From contig JABMQY010000039.1 of NCBI GenBank assembly GCA_013202975.1, positions 1-61,900 of the forward strand: a DNA stretch of 61,900 bases. Reading direction: 5' to 3'. The position numbers were made by a program, and so were the translations under genes. The stretch is from Candidatus Saganbacteria bacterium (GTDB lineage: Bacteria; Margulisbacteria; WOR-1; XYC2-FULL-46-14). Below are positions 46,783 through 55,953 of this stretch, in pieces; within the stretch, counting starts at the first letter, position 1, and every line of letters starts with the position of its first letter. The notes below the pieces were generated by a model, which saw only the letters and a program-made list of their open reading frames with translations, was not told where the DNA came from and searched no databases.

Positions 46783-47912
46783 GAATTTTATTTATTACAA
46801 CTTCGTTGTCGGTTTTGGAGGGTGGGCCCTTTACCTATCTCTTGAATCTTTCAAATTATTTGTCAAATTCGGGCCATAAAGTCTCAATTTTTACTTTAAA
46901 TAAGAATTACGATCCAGCAGTTGCTAAGTTATTTCCAAATATTAAGATTAGAACCTTTGCCTATATGAAAGGCCGAATCTTTTTTTCTCCAATTATGAAA
47001 AGGGTATTAACTTCTGAGATCAAAAATTTTGACATAGTCCACCTTAATAATTACTGGGGGTATCAGAATATTATTGCAAGCAACCTTGCAAATAAACACC
47101 ATATCCCGTATGTAATAACTTTGCATGGGACATTGCCTATAATGATGTCCAGTCGCATATTTAAGACCTGTTTTCATCTGTTTTTTGGCCGAAAGATTTT
47201 AAGGAATGCCGCAAAAGTTATTGCGGTAAGCCCGTTTGAGGTAGACCAGATAAAATCAAGAAAAGTTGATTATAATAACATTATTTTTATTCCGCTGGTG
47301 GTTTTGCCTCAAAAAAACCATAAAGATAAAATGGGGATATTTCGGCAAAGATTCAAAATTGATGCCAAAGAAAAAATAGTACTATTTTTGGCAAGGATCC
47401 ATCCGATAAAAGGGCTGGAAATTCTGCTCAGGGCTTTTGCTATACTGGCAAAAGAAAATAGTAATGTGCGTTTGGTGGTTGCTGGTCCGGACGAGGGATA
47501 TCTGGATGAAGCAAAAAAACTAATTGAAGACCTTGATATATATAGCAAAGTTATTTTTACCGGTTACCTGGATGGGGAGGATAAGCATCAGGCTTATCTC
47601 GAATCTGATGTTTTTGTTTTACCCTCAAAGTATGAGATATTTGGGACAACCGTTCTTGAGGCTTGGGATTGTAGGATCCCGGTTATAATTACTGATAGAA
47701 ATGGAATTGCCGCTATTGTAGCTGAAAATGAAGCGGGGGCAGTAATTCCATATGATTCCGAGGCATTATCTGAGGCATTAAAGAATCTTTTGTCTGATAA
47801 TAAATTAAGGATGAGATATATTCAACAGGGGAGTAAGGTACTTCAGGAGAAGTTTTCCTTTAATAAGGTTATGGAGCAGTATGAGAAGATGTATAAGGAG
47901 GCTTTATCTTGA
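46779..47912 (+). CDS. Glycosyltransferase family 4
   Basis: EGGPFTYLLNLSNYLSNSGHKVSIFTLN; LFLARIHPIKGLEILLRAFAIL; VFVLPSKYEIFGTTVLEAWDCRIPVIITDRNGIAAIV. Confidence 0.94.
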   Translation: MRILFITTSLSVLEGGPFTYLLNLSNYLSNSGHKVSIFTLNKNYDPAVAKLFPNIKIRTFAYMKGRIFFSPIMKRVLTSEIKNFDIVHLNNYWGYQNIIASNLANKHHIPYVITLHGTLPIMMSSRIFKTCFHLFFGRKILRNAAKVIAVSPFEVDQIKSRKVDYNNIIFIPLVVLPQKNHKDKMGIFRQRFKIDAKEKIVLFLARIHPIKGLEILLRAFAILAKENSNVRLVVAGPDEGYLDEAKKLIEDLDIYSKVIFTGYLDGEDKHQAYLESDVFVLPSKYEIFGTTVLEAWDCRIPVIITDRNGIAAIVAENEAGAVIPYDSEALSEALKNLLSDNKLRMRYIQQGSKVLQEKFSFNKVMEQYEKMYKEALS

Positions 47913-49408
47913 CGAGCCAGCTAAAGAAAATTCTGCTGATAGAACCGCCATTTTACAGATTATTCAATGAAAAGTTTTCCCTTGACAGATATCCTCTTTC
48001 ATTAGGGTATTTGGCCGGAGAGATAAAGAAAAAATCAGATTGGGGTGTAATGGTTTATAATGCTGATTTTTGTAAGCAAAGTGAAATGATTAAGGTTTCG
48101 TTTTTAACAGGCAAGGGTTTTGATAACTATCTCGAGTGCTTAAAGGATATATCAAAGAAAATATGGGAAGAGGTAAGGTCTGTTATTTTAGATTTTAGCC
48201 CGGATGTTGTTGCGATTTCTGTTAAATCCCAGAATTTTTCTTCCGCAGCTATGGTTGCGAGGATTGCAAAAGAGATCAATAAGGAAATTAAGGTTATTGT
48301 TGGGGGGCCTCATCCTTCCATGGTAGGGGCAGACGTTCTAAAATCCCCGTTCTTTGATATATCTGTCAAAGGTGAGGGTGAGATTACTATTGTTGAATTA
48401 CTCAAGGCAATAGAACAGCAATCTGGATTAAATTCTATTTTGGGTATAGTTTATAGGGAAGGGGACCAGATCATCGAAAATGGGTCAAGGGAATTTATTA
48501 ATAAATTGGATTCTCTTGGCTTTCCTCACATAACTGCTCCCGAAGTATTAAGAGACTATCAGTATTATCCTATAACAGCCTTTAGAAATATTTTTGCAGC
48601 TCGAGGGTGTCCCTTTCGCTGTATTTTTTGCGGATCTCATAAGATTTGGAGCCGCAAAGTTAGGTTCCGTTCTGTTGAAAATGTAATTGCAGAAATCAAG
48701 AGTCTTCAGAAAATAGGATTAAAATCGATTCATTTTGATGATGATACTTTTGGCATAAAAAAACCGCACATAAATAGCCTTTGTAATGCGATTATTTCCC
48801 AATGTGGAGGGCTCAAATTTAGTTGTGAAATTCATGTAAGGCTGGTTGATGATGCAACAATATCCCTAATGAAAAAAGCTGGGTGCTACCAGATCCAATT
48901 AGGGATTGAATCGGGCAGTGATAGGGTATTAAATGAAATAAATAAGAATATTACAATTGACCAGGCGCTAAAAGCTTGCCGGTTGATTAAAAAGCATGGA
49001 ATTGAGCTTATAACCTTCTTCATGGTCGGTTTTCCACAGGAAACAGAGGAGAGCTTACGGGAGACTATTTTGGCGATGGGGAGGGTTAATTGTGATTCAT
49101 TGATTTATAGCATTTTTACCCCATATCCTGGAACTGAGGTCTTTGAAATATGTAAGAGGGAGGGCTTGATCAGGGATGATTATGATGTCTCTCTGTATAA
49201 CCACCAGAGCCCGGCCAATTGTTTTGTGAAGAATATAAAACCAGAAAGATTCAGAGAAATGGTAAAGGATGTAGAAAAAATGATAGACAGGAGAAATTTT
49301 TTCAAAAGGATCCGAAGAAGGTTTTCTTTTGATACTTTGTGGAAATTACAGGAGCTGGGAATAATGAGGACTATTCAGAAAGGGATGGGAATGTTGTTTG
49401 GTAAATGA
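47909..49408 (+). CDS. B12-binding-domain radical SAM protein
   Basis: CPFRCIFC (CX3CX2C) radical SAM motif; N-terminal Rossmann IKVIVGGPHPSMVGADVLKSPFFDISVKGEGEITIVEL; GIESGSDRVLNEINKNIT. Confidence 0.92.
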   Translation: MTSQLKKILLIEPPFYRLFNEKFSLDRYPLSLGYLAGEIKKKSDWGVMVYNADFCKQSEMIKVSFLTGKGFDNYLECLKDISKKIWEEVRSVILDFSPDVVAISVKSQNFSSAAMVARIAKEINKEIKVIVGGPHPSMVGADVLKSPFFDISVKGEGEITIVELLKAIEQQSGLNSILGIVYREGDQIIENGSREFINKLDSLGFPHITAPEVLRDYQYYPITAFRNIFAARGCPFRCIFCGSHKIWSRKVRFRSVENVIAEIKSLQKIGLKSIHFDDDTFGIKKPHINSLCNAIISQCGGLKFSCEIHVRLVDDATISLMKKAGCYQIQLGIESGSDRVLNEINKNITIDQALKACRLIKKHGIELITFFMVGFPQETEESLRETILAMGRVNCDSLIYSIFTPYPGTEVFEICKREGLIRDDYDVSLYNHQSPANCFVKNIKPERFREMVKDVEKMIDRRNFFKRIRRRFSFDTLWKLQELGIMRTIQKGMGMLFGK

Positions 49409-50553
49409 TTTGTGATGATATGAAACAAAGAACAAAAGAAAAAGATATAGATGAAAAATTAATGCGAAGGTTTAAATGGGAGGCTTCTCATTCTGATCTT
49501 TCAAGCCAAGATTTTATTGGTATGCAGAAGTTGGCACAAGTCAACTGGGGCAATGAGTCTGATCTTTCTAGCCGGGAATTTTTAAATTGGCAGTATCTGG
49601 ATAATCCTGCTGGCAAAGCAATTGTTTGGCTGGCAAAAGAAAATGATAATAATACGATTGTTGGGCAAGTCGTTTTTTTGCCAATGCGTTTTAATTTCCG
49701 TGGGAAAGAAATTCTTGGTGCTTGTGCCGCAAATGTTCTCATTGATGTTAAATTTCGAAATAAAGGGGTTTTTGCAATATTGGCAAGGAAAGCAGTTGCA
49801 CAGATAAAAAATTCATCAATTAAGTTTATTTATGGTTTGCCTAATAACTTAGCTTTCCCAACCTGGATAAAGCGGGTTGGTTTTAGGAACCTGGGAGTTA
49901 TTCCTGACCTAATTTATGTTTTAAATTTTGAAAAGCTGCTTCAGTCCAAATTTTGCAATAATATATTAAAAAAAATGCTGGTCTTATTGGGGAAGGCTTA
50001 TTATTTGAATCTAATGCCCGGTAAAGATCCTAACTATAATGTTTATAATCTAACTGCTTTTGATGAAAAGATAGATAATTTGTGGAAGAAAGGTCATTTA
50101 TGCTCTGATTCCATTTGTGTGCGTCGAAAAGATTATTTGAATTGGCGTTATTTCTCATGCCCGACCCGAGATTACAAAATTCTTGCTGTTAATTTTAGGG
50201 GGGAGTTACAGGCTTATGTTGTCTTACGAATTGTTACTGATTCTAGCCTGAAGGTTGGTTGGATTGTGGATTTGTTTTCAAGCTCAACAAGGATTGGGTC
50301 AAGAGGGATGGGGATATTAATTAATGCAGCTATTGACCACTTTAGAGGGAATGGTGTTGATATTGTTAGATCTATAGTTTCAAGGGGGTCTCGGGGGTTC
50401 TGTTCTCTAAGGAAGAATCGTTTTCTTCCAGTGCCCAAATTTTTAAAAAAATGGCAGACCGAAATAATTTTACATCCTCTTTTGGGCGAAATGGATGTAG
50501 CTGAATCATTAAATAATTATTATTTTACCCTTGGGGATAACGATGCAATCTAG
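49405..50553 (+). CDS. GNAT-family acetyltransferase (Acetyltransf_9-like)
   Basis: IVGQVVFLPMRFNFRGKEILGACAANVLIDVKFRNKGVFAILARKAVAQIKNSSIKFIYGLPNNLAFPTWIKRVGFRNLG. Confidence 0.75.
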   Translation: MICDDMKQRTKEKDIDEKLMRRFKWEASHSDLSSQDFIGMQKLAQVNWGNESDLSSREFLNWQYLDNPAGKAIVWLAKENDNNTIVGQVVFLPMRFNFRGKEILGACAANVLIDVKFRNKGVFAILARKAVAQIKNSSIKFIYGLPNNLAFPTWIKRVGFRNLGVIPDLIYVLNFEKLLQSKFCNNILKKMLVLLGKAYYLNLMPGKDPNYNVYNLTAFDEKIDNLWKKGHLCSDSICVRRKDYLNWRYFSCPTRDYKILAVNFRGELQAYVVLRIVTDSSLKVGWIVDLFSSSTRIGSRGMGILINAAIDHFRGNGVDIVRSIVSRGSRGFCSLRKNRFLPVPKFLKKWQTEIILHPLLGEMDVAESLNNYYFTLGDNDAI

Positions 50554-50576
50554 TTATTCTGTATGCTAGTTATATT

Positions 50577-51416
50577 ATGAAGTACATAAAGCGTCTTGTC
50601 AGTATTATTTTTTATTATAGCGGTTTGTGCTTTATTCTTATATCCCTTGTGAACATGCTGAGAAAAAGGAAGCGGTTATTAATTTTAATGTATCACGGAG
50701 TAGGGGATAAGAGTTTAAACATTGACGACAACCTCCCTTTAGATGAATTTAGGCAGCAAATAGAGTATTTGAATCAAAAATACAAAATTATTGCTTTTGA
50801 TCAGGCGGTCGAGTATTTAAAAAGCAATAATCGTATATTTGATAAGCCGCTTGCTGTTTTAACCTTTGATGATGCATATCAGAGTATCTATGACAATGTT
50901 TATCCATTGTTGAGAGAAAAAAAAATACCTGTGACAATTTTTGTGCCGGTCTCTTTTGTCGGCCAGCCGGGTAAATGGCTTAGGGAAGAACAGGTTGATG
51001 GTAGGATAATGGATTGGGATATGATCAATGAGCTTTCTCGCGATAATATGATTACAATTGGATCTCACGCAATGCGACATTTAAAGCTTTCTTTATTAGG
51101 GATTGAGGAAATGCGGGATGAATTGCTAAAATCAAAAACAATCTTGGAGGATAAGCTTAAAAAGAAAGTTGAATATTTTTGTTATCCTTACGGCCAGGTG
51201 GCCGAATGCTCTGCTTTGATTATTGGCGAGGTCAAAAAGTGTGGCTATTCTGCTGCCTGTTCAACAATTTGGGGGACACATTCTTCTGCTCAAAATCTTT
51301 TTGCCCTGCGAAGAATAAGGGTTGATTATCATGATTCATTCTTTGATTTCAAATTAAAAACAAAAGGGGCCTTTGACTGGCTGGAGTTTTTTCATTTATT
51401 AAAGAGGAGAAGTTGA
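50577..51416 (+). CDS. Polysaccharide deacetylase family protein (NodB homology)
   Basis: LILMYHGVGDKS; PLAVLTFDDAYQSIYDNVYPLLREKKIPVTIFVPVSFVG; MDWDMINELSRDNMITIGSHAMRHLKLSLL. Confidence 0.93.
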   Translation: MKYIKRLVSIIFYYSGLCFILISLVNMLRKRKRLLILMYHGVGDKSLNIDDNLPLDEFRQQIEYLNQKYKIIAFDQAVEYLKSNNRIFDKPLAVLTFDDAYQSIYDNVYPLLREKKIPVTIFVPVSFVGQPGKWLREEQVDGRIMDWDMINELSRDNMITIGSHAMRHLKLSLLGIEEMRDELLKSKTILEDKLKKKVEYFCYPYGQVAECSALIIGEVKKCGYSAACSTIWGTHSSAQNLFALRRIRVDYHDSFFDFKLKTKGAFDWLEFFHLLKRRS

Positions 51417-52630
51417 TGCATATCTTGCTTTTAACAGAAGCTTTCCCTCCTGAAACAAAATCAAACTCAACTCTTTTCTTTGAGCTGGCAGAATCACTTG
51501 TGAAAAAAGGACATCAGGTCTCCGTTGTTACCCGAATGCCGCGGCAGAGTATTGCGGATGGGATAGAGCAAAAAGCGATTCTATCAGAGGAAAAAATGTT
51601 TGGAATCGATGTTTTTCGCTGTATTATGCCTCCATTAATCAAGGATGTCCCGTTAATCAGAGGCTTTGAGCATTTTTTGACCGCCTTTATCTTTTTTCTC
51701 AAAGCTCAAAAGGTGAAAAGTTTTGACCTTATTCTGGTTTATTCGCCTCCGCTTCCTTTGGGCATTTCCGGGTATTTGTTGGGAAGGATTAGAAAAAGAC
51801 CTGTAATTGTTAATATCCAGGATCCTTATCCCGAGACAGTTATTTCTCTAGGCTTATTAAAAAACAAATTATTAATAAAAATTGCTAGGTTAATGGAAAG
51901 GTTTGTTTATAAAAAAGCAGACCTTATTACAGTCCACTCGGAAGGAAACAAGGATTATGTGATAGAAAAGGGGGCCGACAGAAAAAAAACGGAAGTACTT
52001 TATAATTGGGTTGATACGGAGTTGATTATGCCAGGACCCAAAATAAATGAATTTAGTAAAAAATATGATTTGGCGGATAAGTTTGTAGTCTCGTTTGCCG
52101 GAACAATGGGTTTTGCCCAGGGACTAGATGTTATCATTGATGCAGCAAATATCTTGAAAGAAAACAAGAAAATTCTGTTTGTTGTTGTTGGTGACGGAGT
52201 AAAAAAGGAAGGTTTAGTCAGTCGAGCGAAGAGTTTGGGGTTGATAAATATCCTTTTTCTTCCCTTGCAGCCGGTCAGCGTTTATCCAAAAATTCTTAAT
52301 GCTTCTGATATCTGCCTGATTACTCTAAGCAAGGAGCTTGCCACCCCGGTTATTCCGGGCAAGCTTTCTTCTATAATGGCTTCCGGCCGGCCTTTGATTG
52401 CCAGTCTTCCAGAAATAAGTGATGCCCGAAAAATTATCTCTGATTCCAATTGCGGCATCTGTGTCAGGCCGCAGGATCCAGCTGATCTTGCAAAGGCAAT
52501 TCTTAAGTTATATAATGATAAGAAGCTTTGTGAGCAAATGGGTAGGAATGGAAGGATGGCTGCTGAAAGAATATTTTCCCGCCAAGCAATTCTTTCAAAA
52601 TATGAGTCCATAATGAAATCCCTTTTGTAA
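51413..52630 (+). CDS. Glycosyltransferase family 4, WbuB-like (candidate L-FucNAc transferase)
   Basis: HILLLTEAFPPETKSNSTLFFELAESLVKKGHQVSVVTRMP; IQDPYPETVISLGLL; VVGDGVKKEGLVSRAKSLGLINILFLPLQP; adjacent to fnlABC-like genes. Confidence 0.85.
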   Translation: MMHILLLTEAFPPETKSNSTLFFELAESLVKKGHQVSVVTRMPRQSIADGIEQKAILSEEKMFGIDVFRCIMPPLIKDVPLIRGFEHFLTAFIFFLKAQKVKSFDLILVYSPPLPLGISGYLLGRIRKRPVIVNIQDPYPETVISLGLLKNKLLIKIARLMERFVYKKADLITVHSEGNKDYVIEKGADRKKTEVLYNWVDTELIMPGPKINEFSKKYDLADKFVVSFAGTMGFAQGLDVIIDAANILKENKKILFVVVGDGVKKEGLVSRAKSLGLINILFLPLQPVSVYPKILNASDICLITLSKELATPVIPGKLSSIMASGRPLIASLPEISDARKIISDSNCGICVRPQDPADLAKAILKLYNDKKLCEQMGRNGRMAAERIFSRQAILSKYESIMKSLL

Positions 52631-52640
52631 GGAAAAATAT

Positions 52641-53645
52641 ATGTTGAATCATAAAACCATATTGATTACTGGGGGAACCGGTTCTTTCGGTAATGCGTTT
52701 ATCGAGATTGCTTTAAAGAAGTATTCCCCCAAAAGCATAATAGTTTTTAGCCGCGACGAAAAAAAACAAAATGACATGAGGATAAAGTACAATAATCCAT
52801 TGCTTGAGTTTATTATAGGCGACGTAAGGGACAAAGACTCAGTTTATAATGCAATGGCTGGGGTTGATTATGTTTTTCATGCAGCAGCGTTAAAACAAGT
52901 TCCAACCTGTGAGTTTTTCCCTATGGAAGCTGTAAAAACTAATATTATTGGTACAAATAATGTTCTAGACGCAGCAGAGTATAGCGGAGTAAAGAAAGTT
53001 GTTGTTTTGAGTACTGATAAGGCGGTATATCCTATAAATGCAATGGGGATTTCAAAAGCACTTATGGAAAAACTTGTTAGATCACGTTCAAAATCAAAAA
53101 AACTAAAAACAGTTTATTGTGGAGTCCGGTACGGCAATGTAATGTATTCAAGGGGATCCGTAATTCCTTTATTTGTTAGTCAGATCAAATCCAATAAAAG
53201 CCTTACAGTTACAAATCCCAAGATGACCCGGTTCTTGATGCCTCTTTCTATTGCCGTTGAGTTAGTCCTGTTTGCTCTTAAAACTGGGGCGAGCGGAGAT
53301 GTTTTTGTGAGAAAAGCGTCTTCCTGTACTGTAGGTGATTTGGCTCAGGCTTGTATAAACATTTTTAAAGCTGACAACAAGGTTGTTGATGTTGGGATCA
53401 GAGATGGAGAGAAAATGCACGAAACTCTTGTAACTCAGGAGGAGTTATTCGTTTCTCAGGAATTTGACGATTATTATAAGATCTGCGGAGATGGGAAGAT
53501 AGATTATGATGATTTTTTTACTAAAGGCCACGCTGGACGTATCCCTCAGGAAGGCTATAATTCTAAAAATGCCTCTCGTCTGAGTATTAAAGAGATTGAA
53601 GCTCTGCTTCTCTCTTTGCCAGAGATAAACAAAGAATTAGCATGA
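52641..53645 (+). CDS. fnlA: UDP-GlcNAc 4,6-dehydratase/5-epimerase (FnlA/CapE/WbjB)
   Basis: KTILITGGTGSFGNAFIEIALKKYSPKSIIVFSRDEKKQNDMRIKYNNPLLEFIIGDVRDKDSVYNAMAGVDYVFHAAALKQVPTCEFFPMEAVKTNIIGT. Confidence 0.93.
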   Translation: MLNHKTILITGGTGSFGNAFIEIALKKYSPKSIIVFSRDEKKQNDMRIKYNNPLLEFIIGDVRDKDSVYNAMAGVDYVFHAAALKQVPTCEFFPMEAVKTNIIGTNNVLDAAEYSGVKKVVVLSTDKAVYPINAMGISKALMEKLVRSRSKSKKLKTVYCGVRYGNVMYSRGSVIPLFVSQIKSNKSLTVTNPKMTRFLMPLSIAVELVLFALKTGASGDVFVRKASSCTVGDLAQACINIFKADNKVVDVGIRDGEKMHETLVTQEELFVSQEFDDYYKICGDGKIDYDDFFTKGHAGRIPQEGYNSKNASRLSIKEIEALLLSLPEINKELA

Positions 53646-54769
53646 AAAAGATTAGGGTAGGGATAACCGGCCACAGCGGTTTTATCGGCTCTCATTTGGT
53701 CAATTGTCTTTCAAGAGAACAAAACATTTCTATAGTTTCAATAGATGATGGGTTGTTTGATGATTTAGATAATCTGGCGATTAGAATAAAAGATTGTGAC
53801 TGCGTGGTTCATCTGGCGGGAATGAATCGCGGCAGCGAAGAAGAAATCTATTCTACAAATATAAAACTGGCTAAAGGTCTTGTCAAGTGTTTTGATAAGC
53901 CAATGAAAACACCTCATTTGATTTTTGCCTCATCAATTCTAAATGCCACTGATTCTGCCTTTGGAAAATCAAAAAAAGAAGCTGAGCAAATATTTATGTC
54001 CTGGGCGAAGCAATCAAAAGCTGCCCTTTCTATCTTTGTTATCCCAAATGTTTTTGGGAGTTTTGGAAAGCCGTTTTATAATTCTGTAGTTGCGACATTC
54101 TGTTATCAGTTAACCCATGGGGAAAGACCAAAAATTATTAACGATCGCGAGCTAGAATTAATATATATTAATGAATTAACTGAAGTAATTAAAAATAGAA
54201 TAGATAAGCAGCCTGATTCAATAGAAACAATTCGAATCCCAGGGACAAAAAAAAGCTCTGTTACTGCATTGCTAGATATATTATTGGATTTTAAGGAGCA
54301 TTATTTTATCAAAAAAGTAATTCCGGCTTTGCCAGAACAATTTCTTGTTAATTTATACAATGTTTTTATTTCATATCTAGATTATACGCAGCTTGAATAT
54401 TCCCCCAAGCTTCATGTTGATAATAGGGGTGAGCTTTGTGAAATCATCAAATTAGCAGAGGGGGGGCAGGTCTTCTTTTCAACAACAAAACCCGGTGTAA
54501 TAAGGGGAGATCATTATCATACAAGAAAATTCGAAAGATTTTGTGTTGTTTTGGGATCTGCGACAATCAGGCTTAGGAAGATTGGAACACAGGATGTCAA
54601 AGAATATAAAGTAGACGGAAAGGATCCCCAATTTATTGAAATTCCTGTTCTTCATACTCATCACATAGAAAATGCTGGAGCTGTCGACCTTTATACGGTA
54701 TTTTGGTGTAATGAAGTGTTTGATCCTGCTAATGCGGATACATATGCTGAGGAGGTATTATTAGATTGA
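53642..54769 (+). CDS. fnlB: CapF/FnlB/WbjC bifunctional SDR-cupin reductase
   Basis: VGITGHSGFIGSHLVNCLSREQ...; C-terminal cupin DNRGELCEIIKLAEGGQVFFSTTKPGVIRGDHYHTRKFERFCVVLG. Confidence 0.92.
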   Translation: MKKIRVGITGHSGFIGSHLVNCLSREQNISIVSIDDGLFDDLDNLAIRIKDCDCVVHLAGMNRGSEEEIYSTNIKLAKGLVKCFDKPMKTPHLIFASSILNATDSAFGKSKKEAEQIFMSWAKQSKAALSIFVIPNVFGSFGKPFYNSVVATFCYQLTHGERPKIINDRELELIYINELTEVIKNRIDKQPDSIETIRIPGTKKSSVTALLDILLDFKEHYFIKKVIPALPEQFLVNLYNVFISYLDYTQLEYSPKLHVDNRGELCEIIKLAEGGQVFFSTTKPGVIRGDHYHTRKFERFCVVLGSATIRLRKIGTQDVKEYKVDGKDPQFIEIPVLHTHHIENAGAVDLYTVFWCNEVFDPANADTYAEEVLLD

Positions 54770-55902
54770 ATAAAAAATTGAAGGTAATTACTGTATTGGG
54801 TACCAGGCCAGAAATTATCCGCCTTGCAAGTGTAATGGCGATGTTAGATAAATATGTTAATCATATAATTGTGCATACTGGGCAAAATTATGATTACGAG
54901 CTGAATGAGATTTTTTTTAAGGAGCTTGATGTTCGCAAGCCGGATTACTTTTTGGGGGTTGACTGTTCCACCCTGGGCAACATATACGGGAATATCCTCA
55001 TTGAGTCAGAGAAAATATTTGTAAAAGAAAAGCCGGATGCAGTTCTTATCCTTGGTGATACAAATAGTTCTATTGCTGCCTTGATTGCAAAACGGATGAA
55101 AATCCCTATCTATCATATGGAGGCCGGAAACCGCTGTTTTGATTTTAATGTTCCAGAAGAAATAAATCGCAGGATCATGGATCATATAAGCGACTTCAAT
55201 TTGGTTTATACGGAGCATGCCAGAAGAAATTTGTTGGCTGAAGGCCTTCCTTCCCGGAATATTTATCTTACCGGATCGCCAATGAAAGAAGTTTTAGGGG
55301 TGTATTTGGGTAAAATTAAAAAATCTAAAATCCTTAAAAAATTAAAATTGAAAACTAAGAAGTATTTTATTGTCAGTATGCACCGGGAAGAAAATATTGA
55401 CAATAAAAGCAATCTGGTTTCATTGTTAAATTCATTGAATGCTCTTTGTGATAAATTTGGTTTTCCGGTAATTGTATCTACCCACCCCAGAACAAGAAAA
55501 AGATTAAAAGAGATCTCCAGTTTGAAAATGAATCCATTAATAAAATTCATGAAGCCATTTGGATTCTTAGATTATGTCCATTTACAGCAAAATGCTTTTT
55601 GTGCTATTTCAGATAGCGGAACAATCAGTGAGGAGTCATCAATTCTTTCCTTTCCGGCAGTCACGATAAGGAATTCCCTTGAACGTCCGGAGGCGCTGGA
55701 TTCTGGTAATATTGTTATTACCGGACTGCTTCCGGAAACAATTGTTGATGCGGTAAGAATTACTACATTGGAATGGGAAAATTCGAAGAATCATCCAATC
55801 CCGGCTGAATATGAGATTGAGAACGTCTCTTTACGGGTTGTGAAATTAATAATTGGCACGGCAAAACTGTGTCATATCTGGAGTAATATTAAAACTAATT
55901 GA
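54766..55902 (+). CDS. fnlC: UDP-N-acetyl sugar 2-epimerase (FnlC/CapG/WbjD, WecB family)
   Basis: LKVITVLGTRPEIIRLASVMAMLDKYVNHIIVHTGQNYDYELNEIFFKELDVRKPDYFLGV; HMEAGNRCFDFNVPEEINRRIMDHISDFN; TTG start in a TTGA overlap. Confidence 0.94.
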   Translation: MNKKLKVITVLGTRPEIIRLASVMAMLDKYVNHIIVHTGQNYDYELNEIFFKELDVRKPDYFLGVDCSTLGNIYGNILIESEKIFVKEKPDAVLILGDTNSSIAALIAKRMKIPIYHMEAGNRCFDFNVPEEINRRIMDHISDFNLVYTEHARRNLLAEGLPSRNIYLTGSPMKEVLGVYLGKIKKSKILKKLKLKTKKYFIVSMHREENIDNKSNLVSLLNSLNALCDKFGFPVIVSTHPRTRKRLKEISSLKMNPLIKFMKPFGFLDYVHLQQNAFCAISDSGTISEESSILSFPAVTIRNSLERPEALDSGNIVITGLLPETIVDAVRITTLEWENSKNHPIPAEYEIENVSLRVVKLIIGTAKLCHIWSNIKTN

Positions 55903-55917
55903 ATCCTGTCCCTTATC

Positions 55918-55946
55918 TTGCTACTTTTTTGTGTTTGATTTATAAT
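55918..55946 (+). promoter_or_regulatory. sigma70-type promoter (TTGCTA-17-TATAAT)
   Basis: TTGCTA at 55918-55923, 17-nt spacer, TATAAT at 55941-55946. ATG of the next gene is at 55954. Confidence 0.65.
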
Positions 55947-55953
55947 TGACTAG

